A stretch of DNA of 64,000 nucleotides from Methanosarcina sp. ERenArc_MAG2. GTDB lineage: Archaea; Halobacteriota; Methanosarcinia; Methanosarcinales; Methanosarcinaceae. Location of the stretch: positions 1 to 64,000 of the forward strand of contig JAMXHR010000001.1 of assembly GCA_023955635.1 (NCBI GenBank), in the 5' to 3' direction. Of the stretch, positions 51,057-59,872 are shown one piece after another. Under the pieces are notes generated by a model, which worked only from the letters and a program-made list of their open reading frames with translations, did no database searches and was not told the origin of the DNA. A program made the position numbers and the translations under genes. Positions within the stretch are counted from its first letter, which is position 1, and each line of letters begins with the position of its first letter.

Positions 51057-51282
51057 ATGGAAAAAGAAAGATCAATTGCTTGATACCCTGCAAGCCTATA
51101 TGAGAAAATAGAAGCTTCGGATTACAAGAATACCACAGAGGCAATTAACACAGCTCTGGGTCATCTCATGAACGATAGTCAAGATGATATGAAATACTAT
51201 ATTGATGAGATAGAAGAGTATAAACATAGTATAGAAGAATATAAGCAGAATATAACAGCGCTGCAAGTTGAAAATAGATCAA
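51057..51282 (+). pseudogene. Coiled-coil protein gene, 5' part (interrupted by IS)
   Basis: Begins MEKERSIA, then an in-frame TGA (codon 9, probably from CGA), then YPASLYEKIEASDYKNTTEAINTAL and a long helical stretch, IEEYKHSIEEYKQNITALQVENRS. The beginning (SI-x5-PASLYE-x-IE) looks like a ribbon-helix-helix DNA-binding segment. The frame resumes exactly in phase at 52887 after removing the IS and one copy of the 8-bp target duplication, giving an original protein of about 144 aa. So it is doubly inactivated: a nonsense codon and an IS. Confidence 0.8.
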
Positions 51283-52878
51283 GAGTCTTTTTAATTTTTT
51301 CTGGATCTTCTTCAATTTTGAAAAAATCAAGAAATTTCATTCTAATTTGAGTAAACTAATCTACTCATTTTGAGAAAGTTTATTTATTGATGCAAGAGCT
51401 CATATAATTTTTTTGTTACATACCCTATTTTTATGGAGATTTTCATCAGCTACCGCTATAGGAATTCCATTTTAAATTGAAGAGTTATTTTTTTCTACCT
51501 TTATCCATATTGGAATCTTGCCCTCATTAAAGGTGAGAATCCTCTCCATTTTCCAGTACTGAAACACCGTTTGTTGAAATAAGTAAACAAATTATAACAG
51601 AAATTAGTTAGCCCACTATCAGTTTTAAATGATCTTGCTTTGTCTACAATATCACCTATCAAAGAAAATATCTGTTCCATTGTGTTATCTGTCTCAGGTG
51701 TAAAACCCTTTTTCAAGAAACTTACATTTTTCGTGAAAATCTCTTTTGCATAAGAAATTGCTTTATGAGACGCTTTTGAAAGTTCCAGGTTAGAATCCAA
51801 TTCTCGGATCTTTTGAAAACATACAACAGCACTGATAACCGTATCAGAGCGTATTAATTGACATATCTCATTGTACACAAGCTCATCATTACCTGGAATA
51901 TTTGTGATGGAATTGAATTCGTCACTGTATCTCTTACTAACGTTTTTTAATTGATGAAACACGCAAAAGGAGTGAACCACTTCAGGGAAGATACTTTTTA
52001 CAGCTCCAATGATTGCTTTATCTTCATCAGAGACGATCCTTTGTATTTTACCTTCAGGAAATCGGTTTTTTATTCGTATGAAAAGAGGCATCAGAGCTTC
52101 AATTGTTGGTAATCTGTCAGTTATCTCAAAATCCAAAAAGACCTTTTCTTTTGTGGCAATAACGTAAACAGATTTATATCGCATCTTTTTCCATTCTTTT
52201 TCTGAAATTTCTCTTCCCAACAGAGTTTCAAATTTCTTTTTCCATCCTTTCTTGATCCAATCTCCATCAACATACAATGTTCTGTCAAAAGCAATATTTT
52301 GATCTAAAAGTTCTTGCTTTGAAAGCTCTGCTTGTTGTTGCTCATATAACCATAATGAAGTGGCACAAGGAGCTCTCCCACAGAAATCAGTTAGTCCTTC
52401 TGTATATGTTTCTCCAATTTTTCGAGAATTGTTTAGACTGCATCGCCCATCGTATCTAACAGACATTTGTTTTTCATAAAACTCATAACTGTAATTTGCA
52501 GAACCAGGAACACCAATAATCTGATCATGGAAATGTTTCTTACAAGAAAAACAAGTCCAGTATGTAACATCGCGAGCTATAGTACCGTGACTTGATAAAA
52601 TAAAACGAGTGTAGTGAGAGTTTACATGTAATTTACTTCCACAATCATCACAATGAGTAGGAGAAGATACAAAGAACATAGGGTAGTATCGATTTTCAAC
52701 CAAAACCTTTGGTAAAGGAATTATTATTTTTCCGTCAACAACCGTTTTTGCCATTGATTTGTCTATTGCGAGGTTCCCTTTTCCCATTCACAACTATATT
52801 ATATCAATATAATTAAAATATTATTGTTTTGTATGATATGAGGGAAAGTCTGAAGACCAGAAAATAATAAAAAGTCTC
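51283..52878. mobile_element. Intact 1,596-bp insertion sequence
   Basis: Left end GAGTCTTTTTAATTTTTTCT and right end (complement) GAGACTTTTTATTATTTTCT are imperfect terminal inverted repeats of about 27 bp. TAGATCAA is duplicated at 51275-51282 and 52879-52886 as an 8-bp target site. One transposase gene (51501-52787) fills the element. An 8-bp duplication and single ORF fit IS256/ISH6-type elements. Confidence 0.9.
51501..52787 (-). CDS. Transposase, IS256/ISH6-like (MULE-type DDE)
   Basis: 428 aa, complete. N-terminal zinc-binding CDDCGSKLHVNSHYT and TYWTCFSCKKHFHD suggest a DNA-binding zinc ribbon. The RNase H-like core contains the first Asp in TLYVDGDWIKKGW, the second in IVSDEDKAIIGAVKSIFPEVVHSFCVFHQLKN (D plus the C/H block typical of MULE-type transposases), and a C-terminal Glu in the region PETDNTMEQIF. 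The frame is open and starts near the right end of the IS, so it may still be active. Confidence 0.88.
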   Translation of the reverse strand: MGKGNLAIDKSMAKTVVDGKIIIPLPKVLVENRYYPMFFVSSPTHCDDCGSKLHVNSHYTRFILSSHGTIARDVTYWTCFSCKKHFHDQIIGVPGSANYSYEFYEKQMSVRYDGRCSLNNSRKIGETYTEGLTDFCGRAPCATSLWLYEQQQAELSKQELLDQNIAFDRTLYVDGDWIKKGWKKKFETLLGREISEKEWKKMRYKSVYVIATKEKVFLDFEITDRLPTIEALMPLFIRIKNRFPEGKIQRIVSDEDKAIIGAVKSIFPEVVHSFCVFHQLKNVSKRYSDEFNSITNIPGNDELVYNEICQLIRSDTVISAVVCFQKIRELDSNLELSKASHKAISYAKEIFTKNVSFLKKGFTPETDNTMEQIFSLIGDIVDKARSFKTDSGLTNFCYNLFTYFNKRCFSTGKWRGFSPLMRARFQYG

Positions 52879-52886
52879 TAGATCAA

Positions 52887-53095
52887 TGAAAGAAGAGGTT
52901 ATCCAGTTGCGCGCCATGTCTGAAGAATTGGAAAAGCATAATACAACTTTGAAGGAAGAACTTGATAAGGCCAGCCATGACAAAAAGGACCTTAAACAAA
53001 TGCATAATAATTATTTCCTGCAGGTTCAAACATTGATTAATCAGAAGGCAATTAAAGCGCCGGGTGGCAAGAAGCCCTGGTATAAGTTTTTGTAA
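52887..53095 (+). pseudogene. Coiled-coil protein gene, 3' part (interrupted by IS)
   Basis: Continues the interrupted gene: MKEEVIQLRAMSEELEKHNTTLKEELDKASHDKKDLKQMHNNYF, then a Lys/Pro/Trp-rich end (GGKKPWYKFL). Strong coiled-coil heptads. An ATG at 52886 would allow this part alone to be expressed as a 69-aa peptide. Confidence 0.8.
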
Positions 53096-53457
53096 TCTTG
53101 GAAGATGATGTTAAAATCTACATTAAGCCGAGTTAAAAGTACCTTAATTACGTATTCATTTCTAATGTAATTTGTTATCGAGAGAATTCCTTGTGCATGC
53201 GTCCTTCATTTCCAATGGAAAACACTAGCAAACGCCTTTTATTTCAATGTAATATAATTTTGGGTAGATACAATAGAAAAAGAGGAAAAAGAAAAGAGAA
53301 CATTGAGGGGATTAATTATCTATGTTCTCGCAAAAACTGTTAACTATTTAATAATTTAAAAAACTTTTGAAAGTAAACTTTGCATTATCCAGAAGTTCCG
53401 CCAACTCAAAAGATGGTTAAAAAACTGGAAAAACTATTTTTTAGTTGACCTGAAAAC
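53096..53457. other. Non-coding spacer
   Basis: No supported gene. Contains A-rich stretches (about 53270-53310) and an open stretch on the plus strand beginning near 53409 (MVKKLEKLFFS, then TGA) that may be an upstream part of the next small ORF. Confidence 0.35.
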
Positions 53458-53652
53458 TTGGATATTTCAGCTTTTTCAAGGCAAGGCTCTTTCGAACATA
53501 AATGCTGTGGACCCATGGAACGCAGGAAAACCGGCAAAATCCTAATCATTAGGCACTTCAAGGAATTCCTGGCAATGATAAAAGACTCCGACCAGTTCCC
53601 GAAACTCCTAATGAAGCTGAAAATAGAAAACAAGGCCGATGCAACTGTCTAA
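53458..53652 (+). pseudogene. Possible small gene relic overlapping the PEGA gene end
   Basis: 64-codon frame; the upstream frame PENLDISAFSRQGSFEHKCC continues with MERRKTGKILIIRHFKEFLAMIKDSDQFPKLLMKLKIENKADATV. It has a natural-looking composition, no ribosome-binding site, and runs antisense to the last about 30 codons of the PEGA protein. One of the two readings must be secondary. It could be the 3' end of a lost gene. Confidence 0.3.
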
Positions 53653-55057
53653 AAATCAAATTCTTTTCTTTAAATATTTTTTTGCAACTGGACCATGTAA
53701 TGTATTTCCAATCTGATACATCCAATTTTTGGTCTTTATACTTGATTGCCACTTTAAATTTTATGTCAGCAGTTCCTGGACTCAATTGTAAATCTTCTTT
53801 TGGAATAGATAGAGTAAGGTCTTTATATAAATTTTCATCAAATTTTGCAATGCGATTCCTTTGTATTTCAACATCTGATCCATTGAAATATGTTAATTGT
53901 TCACCATCTAAATTACAGCAAGATGCACAAACTACAAAATTTTCTCCTTTAATATTGTATACAGTAAACGCCACATGTATTGTCGCTCCAGTATTATAGC
54001 TTTTGACCGTAACATTGTCTATTTTTGCTGATGGTACTCCACTAGTTGTAGGTGTTTCAGTAGTTGTAGGTGTTTCAGTAGTTGTAGGTGTTTCAGTAGT
54101 TGTAGGTGTTTCAGTAGTTGTAGGTGTTTCAGTAGTTGTAGGTGTTTCAGTAGTTGTAGGTGTTTCAGTAGTTGTAGGTGTTTCAGTAGTTGTAGGTGTT
54201 TCAGTAGTTGTAGGTGTTTCAGTAGTTGTAGGTGTTTCAGTAGTTGTAGGTGTTTCAGTAGTTGTAGGTGTTTCAGTAGTTGTAGGTGTTTCAGTAGTTG
54301 TAGGTGTTTCAGTAGTTGTAGGTGTTTCAGTAGTTGTAGGTGTTTCAGTAGTTGTAGGTGTTTCAGTAGTTGTAGGTGTTTCAGTAGTTGTAGGTGTTTC
54401 AGTAGTTGTAGGTGTTTCAGTAGTTGTAGGTGTTTCAGTAGGTGTTTCTGAAGGCTTTGTTTGATGTGGATTTAATCGTGGAGATATGCAAACGGCTCTA
54501 CCTGCTTCTACATTTACAGTTAGTGAACAATCCTCAAACCCCAGTTTTGTTAGAATAATTGTGTGAGAATTAGGTTCAACATCGGTTAAAGTACTTGGAG
54601 TAACTAAATCTTCTGATGTATCATCTAGATAAATATCGGCGCCTTGAGGTGAAGAATCGACATAAATTGAACCTGTTGTAGATGTTGGAGAAGGCGAAGG
54701 TGTTGGAGTAGGTGAAGGTGTTGGAGTAGGTGAAGGTGTTGGAGTAGGTGAAGGTGTTGGAGTAGGTGTTTCATAAGGAGGTGCCGTTATATTTTGTGCT
54801 TGTTCATTTGGTAACCCTATAACATAAGCAGCAACGTTTATTGTAAATGCAATAAATAATAAGATAATAAATATAGTCAAATTATATTTATTTTTAAAAA
54901 TCCTTAAAGCCATAAATAAAGGAATCAAAATAATAATTGATAAATACGAATTAGAATTATGAAAGAACATTGATGTCATAAGTGAAATTAAATTAGCTAT
55001 AAGTACGCTTATAAGTGCAGTTATTATTTCTTTTTCTACGTCCATCTGAGAACTCAT
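53558..55057 (-). CDS. Membrane-anchored PEGA-domain protein with Thr/Pro/Glu repeat region
   Basis: 499 aa. Three hydrophobic segments at about residues 8-29, 36-53 and 58-80 anchor it. An outer Pro/Thr/Ser stretch (TPTPSPTPTPSP) leads to a PEGA domain (about 128-200: GSIYVDSSPQGADIYLDD...). Next is a rod of 22 six-residue ETPTTT units, then a C-terminal beta domain (SAKIDNVTVKSYNTGATIHVAFTVYN). Such Thr-rich rods are usually O-glycosylated stalks, so this is probably a surface protein. The last about 30 residues overlap a plus-strand ORF and may be read-through past a lost stop codon. Confidence 0.75.
   Translation of the reverse strand: MSSQMDVEKEIITALISVLIANLISLMTSMFFHNSNSYLSIIILIPLFMALRIFKNKYNLTIFIILLFIAFTINVAAYVIGLPNEQAQNITAPPYETPTPTPSPTPTPSPTPTPSPTPTPSPSPTSTTGSIYVDSSPQGADIYLDDTSEDLVTPSTLTDVEPNSHTIILTKLGFEDCSLTVNVEAGRAVCISPRLNPHQTKPSETPTETPTTTETPTTTETPTTTETPTTTETPTTTETPTTTETPTTTETPTTTETPTTTETPTTTETPTTTETPTTTETPTTTETPTTTETPTTTETPTTTETPTTTETPTTTETPTTTETPTTTETPTTTETPTTSGVPSAKIDNVTVKSYNTGATIHVAFTVYNIKGENFVVCASCCNLDGEQLTYFNGSDVEIQRNRIAKFDENLYKDLTLSIPKEDLQLSPGTADIKFKVAIKYKDQKLDVSDWKYITWSSCKKIFKEKNLIFRQLHRPCFLFSASLGVSGTGRSLLSLPGIP
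54042..54437. repeat. 22-copy 18-bp tandem repeat (ETPTTT stalk)
   Basis: Unit GTAGTTGTAGGTGTTTCA on the plus strand, repeated 22 times with almost no variation, coding for ETPTTT on the minus strand. The near-identity suggests recent expansion or an assembly-sensitive copy number. Confidence 0.95.
54702..54769. repeat. 18-bp repeat (PTPTPS linker)
   Basis: Three full and one partial copy of GTTGGAGTAGGTGAAGGT, coding for the Pro/Thr/Ser linker between the membrane region and the PEGA domain. Confidence 0.8.
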
Positions 55058-55386
55058 AAAAACTAGAGATTATTGTATGTTGACTAGTTTAAAAATTCAT
55101 CGATAAAAGTTAAATGATGGTTTCTTCCTTTATTGAAACTGAGCCTTTGCCAATATCCTTTTTTAAGGCTTTAAAGCTTAAACAAAGATATGATCTCTCC
55201 TTAATTCTAAAAAAATTACTTTTGGCAACTCGTACACTCAACCTTTTAAAAGCTCCTGGTTCTCTGATAAGGTCATACCTTCCAACTTTAAAAGCCGTAA
55301 GTGCCGTAAGTAATGCTGCCGGATTACTTACTTATATGTAAATTTTTGCCCATTCACTTCCTCTTGTTGGTATTTTCTATTTATGG
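55058..55386. other. Spacer with a weak ORF
   Basis: A 75-codon plus-strand frame at 55114-55341 (MMVSSFIETEPL...) has a poor ribosome-binding context and no recognisable motif, so it is not called. The rest is AT-rich. Confidence 0.35.
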
Positions 55387-55476
55387 GGTACTGTGTAGTT
55401 GATGGGATTTTGACCTTCTGACACACGTCATGAAATGCTGAAAATTTATCCCAAACCCCGTCAACTACACAGTACC
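55387..55476. mobile_element. 90-bp inverted-repeat element
   Basis: GGTACTGTGTAGTTGATGGG (left) pairs with CCCCGTCAACTACACAGTAC (right) with one mismatch, enclosing about 50 bp of non-coding sequence. This is the structure of a MITE or solo IS remnant. The ends differ from those of the 119-bp and 171-bp elements, so it is a third family. Confidence 0.65.
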
Positions 55477-55709
55477 TTGGATACGAACTTTTTCAGATAG
55501 AACGTTCGGATTTTTGAAGAAAATCACTTATTTTTCTATCAATTTTTAGAATATTCCTCACAAAATCCGAACTTCTTAGTATTTTGTTCGTATAGTATCT
55601 CTCATGAATTATAGTATCTCTCATGAATAATGAACTCGTTACCTCTGATGGAACAAAGGTTCTTACAGTTGCAGAATATAATTGGTCTGTAAATTTCATT
55701 CATTGGTCA
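55477..55709. other. Spacer with small inverted and direct repeats
   Basis: GTTCGGATTTTT (about 55502) and AAAATCCGAAC (about 55562) form an inverted repeat; TAGTATCTCTCATGAAT occurs twice in tandem at about 55593-55630. Probably mobile-element debris. Confidence 0.4.
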
Positions 55710-55881
55710 TCGGTTAAGAAATTTTCTTTCCTGAAGGCTATCGATTTCATGTCATAAATTGGCCTCAAATTTTAGCCTCTTTACCTAAAATCGACACCTC
55801 GTTCCAGTTCAAAGTCTATCTATATTTTGGGCATATGTCAAGGGAATGAATACAATTTATCGTGATTCCTCACTTAACCGA
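55710..55881. mobile_element. 172-bp MITE-like repeat, copy B
   Basis: Homologous to copy A (20659-20829), with TCGGTTAAG (55710-55718) and CTTAACCGA (55873-55881) at the ends. It lies directly upstream of dinB, and its right end extends the dinB open frame artificially to an ATG at 55846. Confidence 0.65.
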
Positions 55882-55929
55882 AGACGCATGAGAGATAATT
55901 ATACAAATCTTCCCAGCCTATTTTTTTCG

Positions 55930-57026
55930 ATGCAGCGTGTCGTTCTCCATGTGGATATGGACTATTTTTATGCAGCCATTGAGGAGCGGGAAAACCCTGA
56001 GCTTCAGGGAAAAGCAGTTGTGGTTTGCATGCTCTCCGGACGGAGCGAACTAAGTGGAGCTGTAAGTACCTGCAATTATGTCGCGCGAGAGGCCGGGGTC
56101 AGGGCGGGTATGCCCTGTTCGAGGGCAAAAAAGCTGAGTCCCGACGCCGTCTTTTTGCCTGTCAGGAAGGACTTCTACACCTCGGTTTCGGACAGGATTA
56201 TGGAAATTCTCAGGAGTTATGCAGACGTCAGGGAGAATGGAGATGCCTTTGAGCAAATCAGTATTGATGAAGCATTCTTGGAGATTACAGAGAAAACAGG
56301 CTGGGACTTTAGCCTTGCCTTTGACATAGGGAACCAAATTAAGAAGGAAATAAAAGAAAGAGAAAAGCTGACCTGTTCTGTGGGGATAGGGCCGAATAAG
56401 CTTATCGCCAAGATGGCTTCCTCTGTAAAAAACCCGACGGGATCACAGTCGTAAGTCCGGACAGGCTTGAGAGTTTTCTCTGGCCTCTCAAAGTGTCCAA
56501 ACTCTGGGGAATCGGGGACATAACTGCAGGAAAACTGCAGGAAATGGGCATAGTTACAATAAAAGATCTTGCCGAACACGATGTTATCGACCTGGTTTCC
56601 ACCTTTGGAAAAGCCCGCGGAATCTGGCTTAAACAGGCTGCGGCAGGAATCGACGATTCTCCCCTGAAAGAAAGGGACGGTTCCGAACAGATCGGGCGGA
56701 TTGCAACACTGCCCGAAGATACCCTCGATATTAAGCTGATTTTCCCTCTTCTTGACAGGCTGGCAGGAGACGTAATCTCAAAACTTGGTTCAAGGGAACT
56801 TTCCTTCAGGGTTGTAACCGTTACGGTCATAAATTCAAATTTCAGGATGTATACAAAAAGTCGTACACTAAACCATCCTGCTTATTCAAAGGAAGTCCTT
56901 CTCGAAGTGGCTCGCGAAATCCTCCATGCTTTCCTTTCGGAAAGCCAGGCTGAGTTCAGGCGTGTAGGGGTTAGGGTAGGGGAACTCCAGAAAAGAACAG
57001 GTCAAAAAAGTCTTTTTGATTATTGA
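55930..57026 (+). CDS. dinB: DNA polymerase IV (Y-family), frameshifted
   Basis: About 365 aa after correction. Translesion polymerase. The real start is ATG 55930 (MQRVVLHVDMDYFYAAIE); the frame open to 55846 lies inside a MITE-like repeat. Catalytic residues are D-x-D in HVDMDYF and DE in ISIDEAFLEIT. The little-finger domain follows the helix-hairpin-helix LWGIGDITAGKLQEMGI. C-terminal QKSLFDY is a PCNA-binding motif. One A is missing in the A6 run at 56427-56432, which turns KKPDGITVVSPDRLESF into a false stop; restoring it gives a normal length. Confidence 0.93.
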
Positions 57027-57080
57027 GTTTTGCCCCATTGAGGTTTATGTTTACCTCTACTTTAGGTGCCGAAAGGATTA

Positions 57081-57182
57081 GTTCCTCGCAGTAATTGGTT
57101 CCTCGCAGTAACTGGTTCCTCGCAGTAACTGGTTCCTCGCAGTAACTGGTTTCTCACATTGATTGGTTCCTTAAAGTAATTT
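57081..57182. repeat. 17-bp tandem repeat between dinB and the PAPS-reductase gene
   Basis: Four near-identical copies of GTTCCTCGCAGTAACTG (57081-57148), then two more diverged copies to 57182. Situated between two convergent genes, where it could affect transcription termination. Confidence 0.85.
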
Positions 57183-57224
57183 CTGCAAATTATTTCTGCT
57201 TTCACTTGCGGCAGCCGAAAAAAT

Positions 57225-59127
57225 TTAGATGAATTTTATAAGCGGACAGACTTCGATACACGCCCCGCAGTGAATACAGTTTTCTCTGATCCTTACCCTC
57301 TTTTCTTTTATTTCAATCGCATTGTGCTCACAGTGGCCCATGCAAATCCCGCACCCCTGGCAGAGCAAAGCCCTTCTTACCGAGAATTCAACCATTCTCA
57401 TGAGCTTTTTCAGCACCTTTTCGTTTTCGCTTCTCCCGTTTACATTTCCCGAGGCAAATACCTGCGCTCTGGACTCTCCGAAGGCGACCGACGCAGCACC
57501 TTCTATAAAAGAAACATTCCCGATCGGGTTAAGCATTCCGCTTTCTTCCAGGGTTTCTATATCTATTGCCTGCCCGAAACTTCCGTCCGCAGACATTCCT
57601 CCTGCCTTGCAGGGTCTGTATCCGGTTGCAACCTCAAAATGGAGTTCCTTCGGGGCTTCCTGGGATGGGATCAGGGAAATTCCTTTTTCTCCGCAAGTTC
57701 CTGGAGAACCCGCGGATATCGTTTGTAACGCCATAAGCCGTACTTTACCCATTCAGGGGAAAGCCCCATTCGCTCTGCATAGTCAAGGAGGTGAGAATTG
57801 AGTTTATTCGCAAGCTCAGGATGGCTTTCTTTTAGTTGTAAAAAGTCGGCAAGGGACGAAGAAGGGCAGAGCCAGCACCCCATCCGGTCATAACCCTTCT
57901 CATAAGCCGGATTGTAAGGAGCTTTTGTCCTGAAAAGGTAAAGCCAGATATGAAGAGCTGTCCATTCCTGTATCGGAGAAGCTCCTACCTGGTTTCCTAC
58001 CCAGGGATTTTTCCAGACTTTCTTGCTAATTGAACGGGCATGGGATTCATACTGGCGCTGTCCTATGAAACTCAGGCAGCCTCCATCATAGTTTTCATCA
58101 ATTAGCCGGGCAATAGGCCCAAGTTTGCAGATCTTGCAGCACCAGCGGGTGTCCATGGTAGGAGGGCCAAAAACGTTTATCGAATCCCAAAAGAATTTCC
58201 TGCACTTGCAGTCCTGAGCTCTTTTCCATAGTACTCGGTGACCTTTTTGACGTTTTCAAGGGTTTCCGGGAATTCAAGCCCAGTATCTGCAAACATGATT
58301 TCGTAATCATCCAGAGCCTCATCAACTAGCTGGAGCACAGCAAGGCTATCCTTACCTCCTGAATAGGACACGCTGATCTTCATATTCATGCTCTCTGCGA
58401 CATTTTTGATGAAAGTGTGGGAATTTCCTATCATGGTGTCCAGGATTTTTTCGTTGGCTTTTACGGCATCTTCCCAGCTCTGCCCGGCAGAATTTATCTT
58501 TTGAGGCTCTGGCTCTCCGCTCCAGCGCGGTTTTACTGCATTCCCGCGTTTTTCCTCACACATTTCCTTTCCCGCCATTCGGGCACGCCCACAACAGATT
58601 ACTTCTCCTGCAGGGTTCAGGACAACGACCTCATCTTCTTTCCTTATTTCGGGATCTGCATCAAGAACGCCAGGCGCCAGAACACTTGCTCCCTTTTTGA
58701 GAATAAAAGGTACAATTTCCTGCTCGATAACAACCCATTTCTTCAGGCCTTTTATATCCCTGCCCTGGAAAAGCCTTCTTGCCCCTTCAAGCCTGGGCAG
58801 CAGGACCCATTCACAGCTCTCAATTTCAAACCTGAGAGACGCAAGGACTTCCCCATCGACTATAATCTCGTCCATGCGGTCTTCATATGGAGCTTTATTT
58901 AACACTACAAGGTGACCTTCGGATATGAGTGGAGCATTGAACTGTTTTTCAGAAACAGAGTTTATGCGTTTTATATCATAATCAAAAGCAGGGCGAATAT
59001 CCCCTGGTGGGGTGACCTCTACTTTTTTTGTATTTTTCCCGCATCCGCACCTTTTTCCGAGTACAGGCACATTACAGGCCTCGCACCAGTGCAGAAGCAT
59101 TTTGCCGAGATATGCTGGTCTGGACAT
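57225..59127 (-). CDS. PUA / PAPS-reductase-like / ferredoxin fusion protein, two frameshifts
   Basis: About 634 aa after correction. Order of parts: N-terminal zinc ribbon (CEACNVPVLGKRCGCG); a region ending in a PUA RNA-binding domain (about 135-200; KGASVLAPGVLDADPEIRKEDEVVVLN); a PAPS-reductase/ATP-pyrophosphatase domain with the PP-loop SVSYSGGKDSLAVLQL; a Cys cluster (CCKICKLGP, MGCWLCPS); and two C-terminal 4Fe-4S motifs (CQGCGICMGHCEHNA, CIHCGACIEVCP). A reaction on RNA or sulfur transfer is likely; assimilatory sulfate reduction alone would not need a PUA domain. Bases are lost in the plus-strand A4 run 58189-58192 and T5 run 57684-57688. Confidence 0.85.
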
Positions 59128-59332
59128 GTCATGCAGATTGAGAGAGGTTCACCTTTAAAAGGGTTTGGCTTCTCATCCGGGTTTCCTTACATTCTCTTAT
59201 AAGTTCCTGGGTACATGTGTCTCGGTACATGTGCCTTACATGTGACTTATCCGTGTCCACCTTTCAGATATTTCAAAAATAAGAGTAACATAATTATATC
59301 GAATGCAAAATATGAGGTATTGGGGAAACTTC

Positions 59333-59619
59333 ATGGTAGTCATAAAAGAAATCGATTCTGTAGCATTCGGAAAAATCCTTACAATCCTTTACGGAACAAT
59401 GGGTTTCGTTTTCGGACTTGTCACAACAATCGCTGCTTTTATGGGATTTTCGATGCCAAAAAAATTCGGGATCTTTTCCTTGATTTTCGGGAAATGGGCT
59501 GTACTCAGTTTTCCTGTATTTTATGGAGTATCTGGATATCTCATAGGACTTATCGCGGCTAGCCTTTACAATTCTTCAGTGGGCTCAAAAAAGGCTTCAA
59601 GGTGGAGCTCTTGCGCTGA
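59333..59619 (+). CDS. Small two-span membrane protein, frameshifted
   Basis: About 95 aa. The start is ATG 59333 (MVVIKEIDSVAFGKILTILYG) with GGGG about 8 bp before; the frame is open further up. Two or three hydrophobic segments (about residues 12-36 and 50-78). As given, the frame runs to 59635 with an unnatural tail; adding one T at 59574-59575 changes the end to SLYNFFSGLKKGFKVELLR and a stop at 59617-59619, which matches the usual C-terminus of small archaeal membrane proteins of this kind (FSGL-x2-GFKVEL). Function unknown. Confidence 0.65.
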
Positions 59620-59648
59620 GTATATGGTTTCATAGAAAAAAGCTTAAA

Positions 59649-59746
59649 TTACCGGTCTTTAGTGCCTTGATAGTTTACCTTTTAGTACTCTTGTAGGTTA
59701 CTGGTCTTTAGTGCCTTGATAGTTTACCTTTTAGTACTCTTGTAGG
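59649..59746. repeat. 49-bp tandem duplication
   Basis: Two copies (59649-59697 and 59698-59746) of a 49-bp unit beginning TTACCGGTCTTTAGTGCCTT, differing at one base. Lies between convergent genes. A further imperfect TGCCTCTTTTCTACTATTCTGC-like repetition follows up to 59840. Confidence 0.85.
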
Positions 59747-59872
59747 TTAATTCTTTTAATTCCTGCCTCTTTTCTACTATTCTGCTTTGAGTCTCGCCTC
59801 TTTTTTATTATACTGCTTGATTCTCACCTCTTCTTTTATCATCCTGTAACCTTTTTCTCATTCATTCCCGGT

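Noticed and set aside
54003..54464. Plus-strand frame coding for a Val-rich repeat (VVVGVS units)
   Set aside because: It is the antisense shadow of the 18-bp repeat in the PEGA gene; no ribosome-binding site.
55114..55341. 75-codon plus-strand frame (MMVSSFIETEPL...)
   Set aside because: Weak start, no homology pattern that I recognise, in a region of element debris.
55846..55929. N-terminal extension of DNA polymerase IV
   Set aside because: The extra 28 codons are the end of a MITE-like repeat shared with 20659-20829; the family starts at MQRVVLHVDMDYF.
57081..57182. CRISPR-like spacing of the 17-bp repeats
   Set aside because: Units are directly adjacent with no spacers, so this is a simple tandem array; no cas1/cas2 is present and the Cas4-like protein is solo.
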